64,000 nt of DNA from Branchinecta lynchi (GCA_023053575.1 JAKZAP010000012.1:4030230-4094229), one strand, 5' to 3'. Shown: positions 35,620 to 46,259, counted from the first letter of the stretch. Made by a program: numbers and translations. Notes: generated by a model not told the origin, from the sequence alone.

Positions 35620-35765
35620 TTTGAGAATGAAGTCAAAAGACCCCTGAATTTTCTTGCGACAGGCAATTACCTGGACAATGAGATACAGTCGCGATACCAC
35701 AAGATCGGAATGTTCTCTGAGGCTTATGTGTTTGTTAATCGAAAGAAAAGTTTGCTTCCACTTAC

Positions 35766-35829
35766 CTCGGTCAGATGCCTCTTCATCCCTTCCACTTCAT
35801 CTTCTCCAGCGTTCAGCTCTCCACCTGGC
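35766..35829 (-). CDS. NUDT21: CPSF5/NUDT21 (CFIm25) internal exon carrying the Nudix box
   Basis: This 64-nt minus-strand exon reads one base plus 21 codons, PGGELNAGEDEVEGMKRHLT ending in E. The acceptor is ttctttccag and the donor gtaagt. The end phase (0) joins exactly to the exon at 25723-25888, giving HLTE-TLGRQDG, the order found in CPSF5. It covers the degenerate Nudix box: the G-x5-E start is present, but two positions that are Glu in active Nudix hydrolases are His and Thr. CFIm25 is known to lack two catalytic glutamates and to bind RNA instead of hydrolysing nucleotides. The intron to the next exon is 9877 bp and holds an oppositely oriented cuticle gene plus many transposons. Upstream exons (N-terminus, start of the Nudix fold) were not recognised up to the gap at 38101 or beyond it. 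Confidence 0.92.
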
Positions 35830-35996
35830 CTGGAAAGAATTAGGTTTAACTTTAAGTATTGTAGTGAGAAGCTTAGTTAGCAACATTCACAATGACACGA
35901 TGATGCGAATACGAAATTGACAAAAATATACACACGCAATGACAATAATAACATAACATGTTATTGGCCGAATTTGACGGGAGTTGGCGAGACACT

Positions 35997-36291
35997 GAGC
36001 GTGTTCCACCATTCTAACAATAGTAACTATAAGTTACTATTTTCGTTCCAACCTCATAAAAAGTACTACGCTGGGCGTTCCAACCTTCTCGAAATAGTAA
36101 CTAATAGCAAATAATACCACACTCGAGAGCGTAGTCAGCGGGGTAACTACGATCTCTGTGATATGATTGGCCAGATCATCCCGGGGGGACATTGGCCGAA
36201 AAGAGGAAAATTCGTTGCATACTTGACGCCAAGAAGCCAGAATCCATGACTATTACCGTAGTAACTACGGCAAGTAGGGTAGAACCCGCTC
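35997..36291. mobile_element. MITE family 2, copy 2, ACT target duplication
   Basis: GAGCGTGTTCCACCATTCTA to GTAGGGTAGAACCCGCTC, flanked by ACT on both sides (35994-35996, 36292-36294). Inverted relative to copy 3. It lies about 170 bp upstream (minus strand) of the CPSF5 exon. Confidence 0.85.
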
Positions 36292-36405
36292 ACTATTAGC
36301 CGAGGTCTCATTTACAACCATCGTACAGTACGGGTATGCTTTCATACACACTTCATCAACACTTCCTTCTTCACTTTTAAAACAGTGAAGAGGAAGTCTG
36401 ACTAA

Positions 36406-36711
36406 GAGCGTGTTCCATCCTACTTACCGTAGTTACTACGCATGACGTCACGAATTCTGTTTTTTTTGCCGTCAAGGCTGGAACGACTTTTCTATTTTCC
36501 AGCAGAATATCATGCAACGAGCGAATCCGACCAATCACGTTACAGAGATCCGTAGTCACTACGCTTACTACACTCCCTAGCGTGGTACGCAAATAGTTAC
36601 TATTAGTTACTATTTCGAGAAGGTTGGAACGGTCACCGTAGTAACTTTTGGTGAGGTTGGAACGGAAATAGTAAGTAATAGTAACTATTTCTAGAAGGGT
36701 GGAACACGCTC
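36406..36711. mobile_element. MITE family 2, copy 3, TAA target duplication
   Basis: GAGCGTGTTCCATCCTACTT to AGAAGGGTGGAACACGCTC, 306 bp, flanked by TAA (36403-36405, 36712-36714). A 3-bp TAA duplication fits PIF/Harbinger-type insertion. Copy 2 with ACT supports 3 bp. Confidence 0.87.
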
Positions 36712-37110
36712 TAAGAGTTTAATAACGGCTAAGAGTGTTTCATCTTTACTTTGATACAACGAATTAAAGTAAATTCCAATTTTGCTGCTTTCCTTGTTCA
36801 TTTAATTTCGTTCTGAAATTGTTCTTCTGCTTCTTCTGCCTTTTGAGATTACTAAATCTAATACGGAACTGATGCGATTCTCTGCACAAGTAAGCCTATC
36901 ACCTGCATGACTAGGAAGAAAAGTTTCTTGTGTAAATCTAACTTCATTTTCTTTATACTTCAATTTCTATATATATTATATTTCTTTATACTTTATTCCT
37001 TTATACATTTTCTTTATACAACTAATATCGTCATTCGAAGTATGGAGTATGAAAATATATTAAATACTTATAGTCTGAACTGTTTTGCTGCTAATTTTCT
37101 GGACTCTTAC

Positions 37111-37400
37111 AAGCTGTTCCACCCTTCTAATCATAGTAACTATTACTTGCTATTTTCGTTCCAACCTCTTGAAAAGTTACTACGCTGACCTTCCAACCTT
37201 CTCGAAATAGTTACTATTTGCTTACACGCTCGGAGCGTAGTTAGCGTGGTAACTACGATCTCTGTGACGTGATTCGCCCGATCAGCTTGCGGCACGATAT
37301 TTTGCCGAAAATATCAGAACTCGTTCCAGCCTTGACGTCAAGAAGCTATAATCAGTAAAATCATGCATAGTGACTACGGTAAGTAGGGTAGAACACGCTC
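37111..37400. mobile_element. MITE family 2, copy 4
   Basis: AAGCTGTTCCACCCTTCTAA to GTAGGGTAGAACACGCTC. Same orientation as copy 2. No exact duplication at the flanks (TAC and TTA). Confidence 0.8.
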
Positions 37401-38100
37401 TTAGATTTGTTAACTCATTGCTCCTATGTCTATAAACTAGTAGAACAACTATGCTAAAGAAACACAAAAATTAAAAATCAAACAATTATACTAATGTGAT
37501 ACTACAAAACGAATAAGCTCGAACTCACTATGGTGAGTTCAAATCTCCCTACTTAATTCATGAAGGGTTATCAAAAACTTGGACAACGGTAGTATCGGTG
37601 GAACACACCTTAAAATATGACTGTAATACACAAAATAACTGGTGATATAAAGTATTTGGTGTATAACAGGTTTGAGTCACTGATACCATGAGCAAAAAAG
37701 CTTTTCTGGAGAATAACTTGTAGTTCTTCAGTCGTCCAAAATTTCCCGTAGGCTAGTCTCTAACCACGGGACAACAAACTAAGTCATCCTGAACCCGAAC
37801 CAATCATACGCAGCCTATGTATTCTTAGCCCCGTGGTTGCCACCACTTAAATCACTTCTCGGCACCTGACATGTCCATATACAATCACTAGAATCTACAA
37901 AATTGAATAACGGAACGAAGAAAAATTCAAAAATTTAACTTCGGTATAGCAGCACGACTGAGAATCGAGCGTGGTTCATTGAGGAAAATCGAAACAGGGA
38001 TCCTGCCTCAGCACAGGAATCACGACTCAAGGAAGAAGATGAAAAATCGTGAATCGAGTGTGGCTGCAATCGCTTGACACAACTAAAGCTTCGACTGACC
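37401..38100. other. no recognisable gene; short ~81-bp repeat before the gap
   Basis: GAATCGAGCGTGGTTCATTG (about 37964) and GAATCGAGTGTGGCTGCAAT (about 38053) form a loose pair. Nothing else identified. Confidence 0.4.
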
Positions 38101-38200
38101 NNNNNNNNNNNNNNNNNNNNNNNNNNNNNNNNNNNNNNNNNNNNNNNNNNNNNNNNNNNNNNNNNNNNNNNNNNNNNNNNNNNNNNNNNNNNNNNNNNNN
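38101..38200. other. assembly gap (100 N)
   Basis: Exactly 100 N. The round number suggests a scaffold join of unknown size. Any open frame crossing it is not real. Confidence 0.99.
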
Positions 38201-38464
38201 GGGTCTTACGAATCCTGGAACCCCGGAACTCCGGACCCTCCGCCACCGGACCGAGTGGCTAAACGAAAACTGGACCCTCACACACGAAAACTGGACCGAG
38301 CGGCTCGGTGAAAAAAATAATGACGTATCACACGAATCCTGGAACCTCACTATATTCGTATTAAAGCGCTCCATAATTTCCCGGACCTTCCTTACGAGGC
38401 GGGCCATTTTAGGTACAACTCGGATTAGTATTACCATGGTATCATTTAGGAAGTGCATTATTCC

Positions 38465-38716
38465 AAGAAGTAAGTTCGTAATCTGCCAGAGCGTACCACT
38501 GAACAAGTGTTACCGCAGTTTTAGTTCACACGAATCCTGGACCCTGTTTCTAGCGACATTCTCGATGTAGCTAGTGCGTTATATTGGTGCTATGATAGTG
38601 CTGAAAGTCCATTTTTTTAAGTCAGCTCGTAATCTTAGACGGCCTACCATTCACGAAACTGCTACCGCAGTTTTACTTTAGGCGAATCCTGGACCGCTAT
38701 ATTAGTGCTATGGTAG
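38465..38716 (+). repeat. ~150-bp tandem family with CGAATCCTGGACC, left part
   Basis: AGTTCGTAATCTGCCAGAGC and CACACGAATCCTGGACCCTG recur at about 150-bp spacing (38472, 38624). Related motifs begin right after the gap (38204-38340). Interrupted at 38717 by GGATCC copy D. Confidence 0.75.
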
Positions 38717-39485
38717 TTTTTGGGATCCCAAAACGTAAGTGGAGGGATACCTATGACATCGCAAAAGTTGTCCGTCTGTCCGTCTGTGCGCTCTATAACT
38801 CTCGAAGAGAATAAGATATTTTTGATGAAACTTGGTGTGAGGATTCACTGGGTCAAGGGTAAGGTCAAGTTCGTAGATGGGCTCTGTAGCTCTACATTTA
38901 GGGGTGGGGAAGGGGGTTCACATTAAGGGACAAACAAAATATTTTTAAACAGCTAATGCGATAGTCGATTGTGGCGTAAGAAGGCATGCTGAGCACGTTA
39001 GTGAAAACCATTATCTCGCCGGACGATTAGTTCGTCCGGAATCCAGCAAAAACCGGAAAGTTGGTTAAAAGTAAAAGTTTCATTTGAAGTCGATTAGATG
39101 TTCGATTTAGAGGTAAAAGGACATGCTGAACACGATGGTGAAAACCAGGTATATCTGAACTTGGTTTTCTCTGTGGTTCATTTAGGGGGTAAGAAAACTT
39201 GCTGAACACGATGGTGAAAACTATTTTCTCGCCGAACAAGTAGTTCGTCTGGAATCCGGCAAAAACCGGAAAGTTGGTTAAAAGTAAAAGTTTCATTTGA
39301 AGTTGATTAAATGTTCGATTTAGAGGTAAAAAGACATGCTGAACACGACGGTGAAAACCAGGTATATCTGAACTTGGTTTTCTCTGATGATTAGCTTGGC
39401 GAAGACTGGATCTGGCGAAGACAAGACCCTATTGTCTGAATCAAATATTAGATTTTGGTATCCCATCAACACCTTTGTTCTTGTT
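38717..39485 (+). repeat. GGATCC-palindrome repeat family, copy D
   Basis: Head TTTTTGGGATCCCAAAACGT, two to three ~110-bp units containing a local duplication (39080-39170 against 39290-39385), tail TTTTGGTATCCCATCAACACC. It interrupts the ~150-bp CGAATCCTGGACC tandem family, which helps to place its ends. Confidence 0.85.
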
Positions 39486-39950
39486 CAGTTCGTAATCTGC
39501 TAGAGCGTACCACTGAACAAGTGTAACCGCAGTATTAGTTCACACGAATCCTGGACCCTGTTGTTTGCGACATTCTAGATGTTTTAAATACGCAGCGTTG
39601 TGTTATTGCCACGATAGTGCTGAAGGACTGATATTCTGATCATTTTGGTGAACAACCGACTGAAACCCGATCGACTTTTGCCGGAACAGTTTCACCATGT
39701 TTTTGCCAATAGCTTTACTTCACACGAATCGTGGACCCTGTGACGTGCGACATTCAATATATTGTTCTAATTAGCCGTCTTGCGATAAGGTGCCGAACTA
39801 AGACAACATGGCGTGAGATAGGAAAACCGTTGATTTTGCGGAGCAGCCAGTCTGATAGTTTGTATAGTCTTTGGGTCGTCCAGGACCCTGTAACTTGGGA
39901 CATTCTGACATTTGTATAACTACCATTGCATGAATTCTGTACCCTGCAGT
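39486..39950 (+). repeat. ~150-bp tandem family with CGAATCCTGGACC, right part
   Basis: AGTTCGTAATCTGCTAGAGC to GATTCTAGATG-like sequence repeats 38472-38575 closely, followed by two more diverged units (39719, 39880). Confidence 0.75.
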
Positions 39951-40641
39951 TCCTACATGACGGTCAGCAAAGCGACTCGGATTGTGTAGTACGCAGAAAT
40001 ACTTGATCGGGAAAATCGTCGAGATTTTTCAACTTTTACTTAGGAATGTATAAAACGTGTAGTCGTGCGAAAATAAAAAACGGTTGCGCACATGATAATC
40101 AGGCTACCCCACTTAAGACCTGGCCATAAATGGTCACACTTCTTGTAAAATAAATTGTTTTTTAAACGTCACGAATGGCCAGTCAAGGATGCCTATTCCA
40201 ATTTTTATATGGACGGTGCCCATATTGAGCGGTCCTAGAGAATCGGTGCGTATTCTGCATTCCACTTTTTTCGGATCCCAAAAGTGACTGATACCTATGA
40301 CTTGGCAAAATTTGACCGTCTGTCCGTCTGTTAGCACGATAACTCTCGAAATGGTTGAGATATTCTGTTCAAACTTGGTGTAGGATCATTCTGGTCAAAG
40401 TACAGGTCAAGTTCGTAGATGAGCCCCCTAGCTCTATGTTTAGGGGCGAAGGAGGGGATTTCAAATTAAGGGACGAAAAAAATATTTTTTTTAATGCCAA
40501 TAAGATAGTCAATTTAGGTGTAGTTAGACATGCTGAATCCAAATAAGAAATTTCTTTTGATGCCGGACAATTATTTCGCTCAGAATCCGACCAAATCCGA
40601 AAATTTGGAGGAAACTAAGTTGTTCCTGAAGCTGACTAGAG

Positions 40642-41419
40642 CAGTGGTTCCCAACCGGTGGTACGCGTAGCCCAAGGGGGTACGCGAGACCCTTGCAAGG
40701 GGTACGCGAAGGAACCAAAATTGATTTAGTCTGCAGCTTCAAAATCTCGCCTGACATATTTTTGATTGCCGAAAGCCTAATATTACCAGCAGAGGCATCA
40801 CCAGCCAAAATGTATCTCAAGGGGCGAGGTATTTTTACTGACCGACAGGCCATTTTTACCGACTGTTTTTTTTTAAATAACTGCTTTAACGAGAAATCGC
40901 GTCGCTTCGCGCAGAAACCGTCTTGACAACCTTTTTGGGGTAATGGGTATGAACCAGTGCGTGACTTCTCTGATTACAAGCCCTAGTGAAAGTCAGTGAG
41001 ATAATGTTGATTAAAACAGCTAGCCTACTGCTGTAAAATCTGTTTCTATGTCAAATAATATTGTTTCAAGAAGAATCGAAGACATTGCAAGTGATATTGT
41101 CATTCAGGTTGCGAATTAGCCTAACAAAAAAGTTTGCGATGCAGCTTGATGAAATGACGGAGAAATCAGAACTAAACGCTGTAAGAGGCTGACTGTAAAA
41201 AATGTGCCGCTAATGACGTCGAACCGAGATTTGACAAAATTTTTGCTACTAAGCAGCCTCTAGTGATTGCCTCATTGATTTTGTAGATACTTTTACACAT
41301 GCATGCCCTATCATTTATGATAGTAACTATCGTCTTTTTCACGTTCCGAAAAACGGGGTACGCAATCTTTTTGTACCTTGATTAGGGGTACGCGGTACGG
41401 AAAAGGTTGGGAACCACTG
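40642..41419. mobile_element. hAT element (TIR CAGTGGTTCCCAACC) with 8-bp TSD
   Basis: CAGTGGTTCCCAACC at the left and GGTTGGGAACCACTG at the right. Flanks GACTAGAG and GACAAGAG agree at 7 of 8 positions. Mirror-placed GGTACGCG motifs lie next to both ends. The element is inserted in GGATCC-family copy E and carries decayed transposase sequence. Confidence 0.92.
41051..41200 (+). pseudogene. hAT transposase remnant
   Basis: One frame reads SNNIVSRRIEDIASDI, stops, and another frame from 41118 reads SLTKKFAMQLDEMTEKSEL. These match the order RRI-x-D ... FA-x-QLDE-x-T seen at the start of the catalytic domain in Buster/ZBED5-like hAT transposases. A frameshift and stop separate them; the rest of the gene is missing. 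Confidence 0.78.
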
Positions 41420-42217
41420 GACAAGAGGGTCGATATAAGGGTAAGCAGACATGCTATATCCAAATATGAAATTTATTTTGACGCAGGACAATTAGTTCGC
41501 TTGGATTCTGGCCAAAACCGGAAATTCACAGGACGGTAAAAGTTGTTCCTGAAGCTGATTACAGGGTCCACAAAAGGGTAAGTAGACATGCTGAATCCAA
41601 ATCTGAAATTTGTTTTGACGCCGGACAATTAGTTCGCTCGAAATCCGGCTAAAACCGGAAATTTCCAGGAAGGCAAAAGTTGTCCTTGAGGCTGATTATA
41701 GGCCCGATATAGGGGTAAGGAAACATGTTGAATCCATTTTTCAGCTTCAATTTCTTACCGGAAAAGTAGTTCGCTCAGAATCTGGCCAAAAAGGGTAATT
41801 CGGCGAAAGACAAAAGTTGTTTCTGAAGCTTATTACAGGGTCGAAATAGAGGTAAGGAGACATGCTGAATCCAAATCTGAAATTTCTTTTTACGCCGGAC
41901 AACTAGTTCGCCCGGAATCCGGCCAAAACTGGAAATTTCTACATTATATTTATATACATGTACATGTAAATACATAACATTACCCTATGATCTCTATCAG
42001 GAAGTCTATTAAATATTCACTGTTGGGATCTCATCGAAACATCTGGTCTTGTTGTGTCATGCACCAATACAAAGCCTGTAGGTTATCTTACTATCTAACA
42101 GAAATACCTTTTCGTGTTTTTGTCTAGTACAGGTTCGGATTCATAGATCAGGTTATTATCAGCTAAGGGTTTGCAGGAAAACAAAGCTTATTCAAAGCTC
42201 TTAAAGCGCCTTCAATT

Positions 42218-42800
42218 CAATTCAGTTTTATTTCAACACCAATTACGGACTAGCCGAATAGCAGGTGGTAGAAGTCAAACATACATTAAAAACTAACCAA
42301 AACTATCAACATATACTAGAAAGTGGTCATATTACATATAAAATACTGAGAAAGAACAATATAAAAAATAAACGATTCGAGAAATAGACAACGGGGGGTA
42401 AAATAATAACCTACTAATTTCTGTTACGTAGGGAAACAAAGGAGGGGACAAAACTATTATTGTATCTCACGTGTCGGCAAAACACTGGTTGAAGCGCAAG
42501 GACTGGTTCGGAAGCTTGTCTTTGAGGCCTTTCCCTTTCTGTTGCAAAGCTGTGGGGGGGGGGGGGGGGGGCAGGATATCACGAAGGACCGGGTTCAGTA
42601 GAATCTGCACTCCAAACTTTAAGCAGTAAATTTTCACGACGGTGAGACAGGGTTGTCAAGTTAAGATTTTTCAGAAAATACATATAAGGAACTTTCAGAG
42701 ATTTATCCGTTATTAGGGGTCGGTATTATATCCTCTCTAGAACATCCGATTGCTCGCGAGTCACACCAAAATGCCATACAGGACAACAGTAGTTAACAGG
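42218..42800 (-). pseudogene. LINE ORF2 C-terminus fragment, inverted, with AATTG-type tail
   Basis: The minus strand from about 42790 reads CPVWHFGVTREQSDVLERIQ, then VPYMYFLKNLNLTTLSHRRE, then FGVQILLNPVLRDILPP. This is the region after the RT in CR1/L2-like LINEs. The 3' end is AATAAAACTGAATTGAATTG. An 18-G run (42554-42571) lies in the fragment. Decayed, with frame changes. Confidence 0.78.
42554..42571 (+). repeat. 18-bp G run
   Basis: Uninterrupted G tract in a LINE fragment. Likely a hard region for sequencing; length uncertain. Confidence 0.9.
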
Positions 42801-43409
42801 ACTGACCGCCGGTGGACTTGACACTCAGGGGCTGGGTTAATTTCCTATGGTTTCCTATCCTTATTTGCGGCGTTCACTACTGCGTCATCTGCTAAGACTG
42901 TTGTCCCTTTTAACAAGTTCAACTTTTGACTTCCACGCGAATTCGGGGTTTCTCTCCTCTTCCGAGACATGCAACTTCTGCATCGCCTAGCGTCGATCCA
43001 GAATTCTCTCTTCTTTCACTGTGACGTTTCTTTCACTGATCGTAGAGAGGAAGTCACATTTTCCATCCTTGTTAGACGGCTTCAAGTCTAAAAATAAACA
43101 TACTTAAGGTTAACGTTCGAGACCAAGGGCGATATCGCCCGAGGTCGAGGGCCGTGAACTGTTATAAGTATATTGCACCAGGACTACGCAACATCGTGAC
43201 ATGGTTCATACGTGAGTGTCCGTCCACGTCCAGTGTGGTTTACTGCGTTTCGCTTCTCTTATGATTGGTTGAAGGACAATGAACAGAGAGATACATTTTA
43301 TTTAGTGGTCACATTTCTTTTATTGCGCCTCGCAGTCTGCTATAGTAAAATATCAGACCGCGCAAGTTAGGATGGCACGCATGGTCAGTGGCGAAACTAG
43401 CCCATTTTC

Positions 43410-43436
43410 GGGGGGGGGGGGGGGGGGGGGGGGGGG
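43410..43436 (+). repeat. 27-bp G run
   Basis: Longest G tract in the window, 24 bp after CAGTGGCGAAACTAG, an hAT-like end sequence. No partner end was found. Confidence 0.9.
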
Positions 43437-43532
43437 CAAGCCCAGATTTTACCGTCAAGATTTAATGATTTACCGACAAAAAGCGCCGTTGCGGCTTACA
43501 ACCGTTGCAATAATAAGTTGTAACATGGAATT

Positions 43533-43575
43533 CATTCGAAAACCATCTCATCATCAATGAGATGGTTTTCGAATG
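43533..43575. repeat. 18-bp-arm hairpin
   Basis: CATTCGAAAACCATCTCA, 7-bp loop, exact reverse complement. A further GAATTCATT arm flanks it after a short asymmetric insert. Could be the centre of a foldback element. Confidence 0.85.
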
Positions 43576-43753
43576 AAAGTTAATGAATTCGCCATTCACT
43601 TCCTGGCACCAATGGTTATCACATGGAGCGAGGTCATAATATGCAGTCAATAGTCTTGCAAACCAGAAAAGAAGTGATAAGACACTGCAACAGATTACTT
43701 CACTGCTTGAAAATTTACGCGGCTGTCTTTTTCGCTTGTAAACTAAGCGACTG

Positions 43754-43890
43754 TGTGGGTTCCAAAACGTTAGCACATACGTGTTCGTAAAGTTTGTCTG
43801 TCCGTCTTTTACCATGATAACTCTCACAGGGGTTTAGATATTTTGTTAAAATTTCGTATGGCTGCGTTGGACCAAAACTGCAGGTGGAGT
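43754..43890 (+). repeat. diverged head fragment of the GGATCC family
   Basis: GTGTGGGTTCCAAAACGTTA, GTTTGTCTGTCCGTC and GATAACTCTCACAGGGGTTT resemble the head of copies A-E, with no tail. A weaker fragment lies at about 30720-30810 (GAGATTCCAAAAGGAAGTAA, ATGACACTGCAAATATGTCC). Confidence 0.55.
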
Positions 43891-44035
43891 GAACAGGCAA
43901 TCCAGTTTTCTGGAAACTTGATGGCTGACGGTAGCAGATCTGCTTCTTCTGTGTCCGAACGAAACCCGACAACTGAGTGGAACGTAGGAGTCAGAGTAAC
44001 TTTGTGATACTCCTCAGAAACCAAACGGGTTCATG

Positions 44036-44315
44036 GGCCCTAGAAAATACCTCAAGATTCCGGATTTCCCCTCCCCCACGATGCTAAGATCGGGGAAATG
44101 ACTATTTCCAGCTTAATCATTTAAGGTCCCTGATATGACTGCCAAGTTTCAATGTCCTAGCACATCCAGAAGTACAAACTAGCGGGATCACCGGAATTCC
44201 GCCACCCCCTCAACCCTCCACAGTGCCCGAATAGAGTCCGGTTATGTCAACGATGTATCTAGGACTTGTGCTTGTTCTTCCCACCAAGTTTCATCCCGAT
44301 CCCTCCCCTCTAAAG
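44036..44315 (-). repeat. hairpin-ended repeat family, copy 5, left fragment
   Basis: CCAAGTTTCAATGTCCTAGC and GGGATCACCGGAATTCCGCC match the inverse of copies 1-2. It is cut at 44315 by the LINE insertion and resumes at 48275-48600. Confidence 0.75.
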
Positions 44316-44379
44316 GCGTTTTCCGTGCTCCCATAAACAGTTTGTGGGTCGATTGTGACTCGAAAAGAGTGTTACCGCG

Positions 44380-44994
44380 GTGTTTTGTGCGGCCCACAAC
44401 TGTGTTTCCGCGACCAACAAGACTTTCATGGCTCGCTTTGTGGCTCAAATTCGACAAAGAACTGGCGAGGTGATTGTCGATTTTGTGGCTCGATTCTGGC
44501 GGGAACTCCAAATGAAGCAGCAAAATAGTCTCTCATACTCTCAGGTGGCGAGAAACAGCGGGTACTACAAGCCCCCTTCAGCTAAACCGGACCAGAGAAC
44601 AACCCCACAATACCCAGCCTCCAGACCAGCAAACCAGCAGCAACCCACAAGACCAGTCCCAGCCCAACAAGCCGAAGACCCGTCAGAATTCACAAAAATT
44701 GCCAAATACTTGGCAGTCATGCACCTCATCAACACCCAAGCTCATTCCGAGCAGGCGAAAGCCGTCTTAACCAGAAAAGCCATCACAACACTACTTGGAC
44801 AAGACATCTGGAAACTAGCATACGATGAGATGCAAACGATATCAAAAGACGTGATCTTCCCACCCACATCACCCACCAGCAAAAGCTCTAACACAAGGAA
44901 AACAGCCATACCCAACATATCAAACACTAACGAAAACCAAAAGCATATGGAACGGAGCTTCCATTCCCCAGATGAGAAAAAACAGGATGACTAG
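44380..44994 (+). CDS. LINE ORF1 (gag-like), I-group-like retrotransposon
   Basis: This 204-codon frame precedes and overlaps the endonuclease frame by 23 bp in a different frame, as ORF1 of a non-LTR retrotransposon would. It is rich in Gln, Pro and Ser (NQQQPTRPVPAQQ) and has a helical segment ITTLLGQDIWKLAYDEMQ. I see no CCHC zinc knuckles, which many I and Jockey group ORF1 proteins carry, so it may be truncated. The first roughly 40 codons lie in a sequence of repeated TGTGGCTCG motifs resembling DNA at the other end of the insertion (48190-48270), so the true N-terminus is uncertain. The role as an RNA-binding chaperone is inferred from position only. Confidence 0.6.
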   Translation: MFCAAHNCVSATNKTFMARFVAQIRQRTGEVIVDFVARFWRELQMKQQNSLSYSQVARNSGYYKPPSAKPDQRTTPQYPASRPANQQQPTRPVPAQQAEDPSEFTKIAKYLAVMHLINTQAHSEQAKAVLTRKAITTLLGQDIWKLAYDEMQTISKDVIFPPTSPTSKSSNTRKTAIPNISNTNENQKHMERSFHSPDEKKQDD

Positions 44995-46257
44995 CACAAC
45001 CAACCTACCCAGAACCCTCGCATCAAACAGAAAAATAAAATTCAATATCCTACAGTGGAATATAGTGTCGTTTAGTAAGCTAAGACAAGCAGAACTAACA
45101 ACATACGCAGCCAAGGAAGCCGTGGACATAATATGCCTACAAGAAACCAACCTGCACGACCTGAAAAAGGTGAAAATCAGTGGATTCAAAATATATAGAA
45201 AATACAGATCCAGTGGGAAAAAAGGTGGAGGAGTAGCAATCCTAGTACGCAGCTCTATTGTGCACTCTCCAATCAAACCAAACGAATACCCAAACGATAT
45301 CGATGTGATATCGGTAAAAGTCAGTCTGACAACGGGTAAAGAGGTCAAAATCTGTTGCATAACCCAAAAGGAGAAAACGAGATATATGCGACAATTGAAG
45401 AAGTCATGGACAAAGACACGTTCATGTTCGGTGATTTCAACGCCCACAATCCAATTTGGGAACCAGTCACCCAAACAAATAAGGCAGGAAGAGACATAGA
45501 GCGTTTCCTCACAGAATCTCACTTTTCCACCCTGCTGAAACCTTACAACCTCCAAACCCACTGCGATCTTCATCGGCAGCAGTGCTCAACCATTGATCTC
45601 AAACTTGGCTCATCATCTCTACAGCATTTGTGCACTGTCTCAAACGTAAAACAACTTCAGACAGATCACACTGCCATCCTCACATCCATATCCAATGTGC
45701 AGACTTCAACACAACAGATCCCAAGTTACTTTAATGAACGTAAAGCAAACTGGTCAGAATTTGAAAAACGACTAGAGAAATCAGACTACAAGGACATACG
45801 AGATAATGCTGACGCCAACATTAAAGCCGCCAGAATCACAGAAATCCTACTACGTGCCGCCCACCACACGATCCCTAGGACATCTGATAAGCCTAGACCC
45901 TTCAACATGAAGACTCAAAAGCCATGGTGGAATCCCAGCTGCGCCGAGGCAGTCACCGCAAAACAAAAAGCCAGACAAGTATTCCAGAAGACTCCGTCCC
46001 CGTCATCATTCATCGAATTAAGGAGAGCAGAAGCCAAGGTAAAGAAGACGACACAAGCGGCAAAAAAAAGCATCATGGCTCCGATACTCAAAAGATGTCG
46101 ACTACAAAACCGCAATGTCGAAAATCCACCGACAGATAAACAAAATGTCAGGGAAGGATCCAACTATCGACGACATGAGACACGACATGTGTGTGAATGG
46201 AAGAGTAATCAAAGAAGACAGCCAGAAAGCCGAGATATTCGCAACGACATACCATAG
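44972..46257 (+). pseudogene. LINE ORF2, N-terminal part: AP-type endonuclease and linker, frameshifted
   Basis: The frame starting at 44972 reads FNILQWNIVSFSKLRQAEL, DIICLQETNLHD and GGGVAILVRSS, the first motifs of the exonuclease-endonuclease-phosphatase domain that nicks target DNA in target-primed reverse transcription. A one-base frameshift near 45357 moves the rest to another frame, which reads HNPKGENEIYATIEEV, MFGDFNAHNPIWEP, STIDLKLGSSS and TDHTAIL, the C-terminal endonuclease motifs. The linker KPWWNPSCAEAVTAKQKARQ, typical of I and Jockey group elements, follows. More frame changes occur around 46110-46260. As found here the protein cannot be made in one piece. Confidence 0.88.
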
Positions 46258-46259
46258 GT

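Larger units (their letters stand above)
40266..42053 (+). repeat. GGATCC-palindrome repeat family, copy E, with hAT insertion
   Basis: Head TTTTTTCGGATCCCAAAAGT, about five ~110-bp units (GACATGCTGAATCC, AAATCCGGCTAAAACCGG), tail TGTTGGGATCTCATCGAAAC then GGTCTTGTT. A 778-bp hAT element (40642-41419) splits the second unit. Confidence 0.85.
42801..44035. other. no gene; G run, hairpin and repeat fragments
   Basis: Apart from the 27-G run, the hairpin at 43533-43575 and the GGATCC-family fragment at 43754, I see nothing assignable. Confidence 0.4.

Noticed and set aside
35365..35880. 171-codon plus-strand frame after the cuticle gene
   Set aside because: It overlaps the antisense of a real CPSF5 exon and shows no domain. 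It is best explained as 3'UTR plus antisense of the exon.
37726..37760. AACTTGTAGTTCTT as antisense of the missing CPSF5 last exon
   Set aside because: It lies upstream of the known exons in gene orientation and the surrounding translation does not match.
38027..38570. Open frames of 103-173 codons across the gap
   Set aside because: They run through 100 N and have no support on either side.
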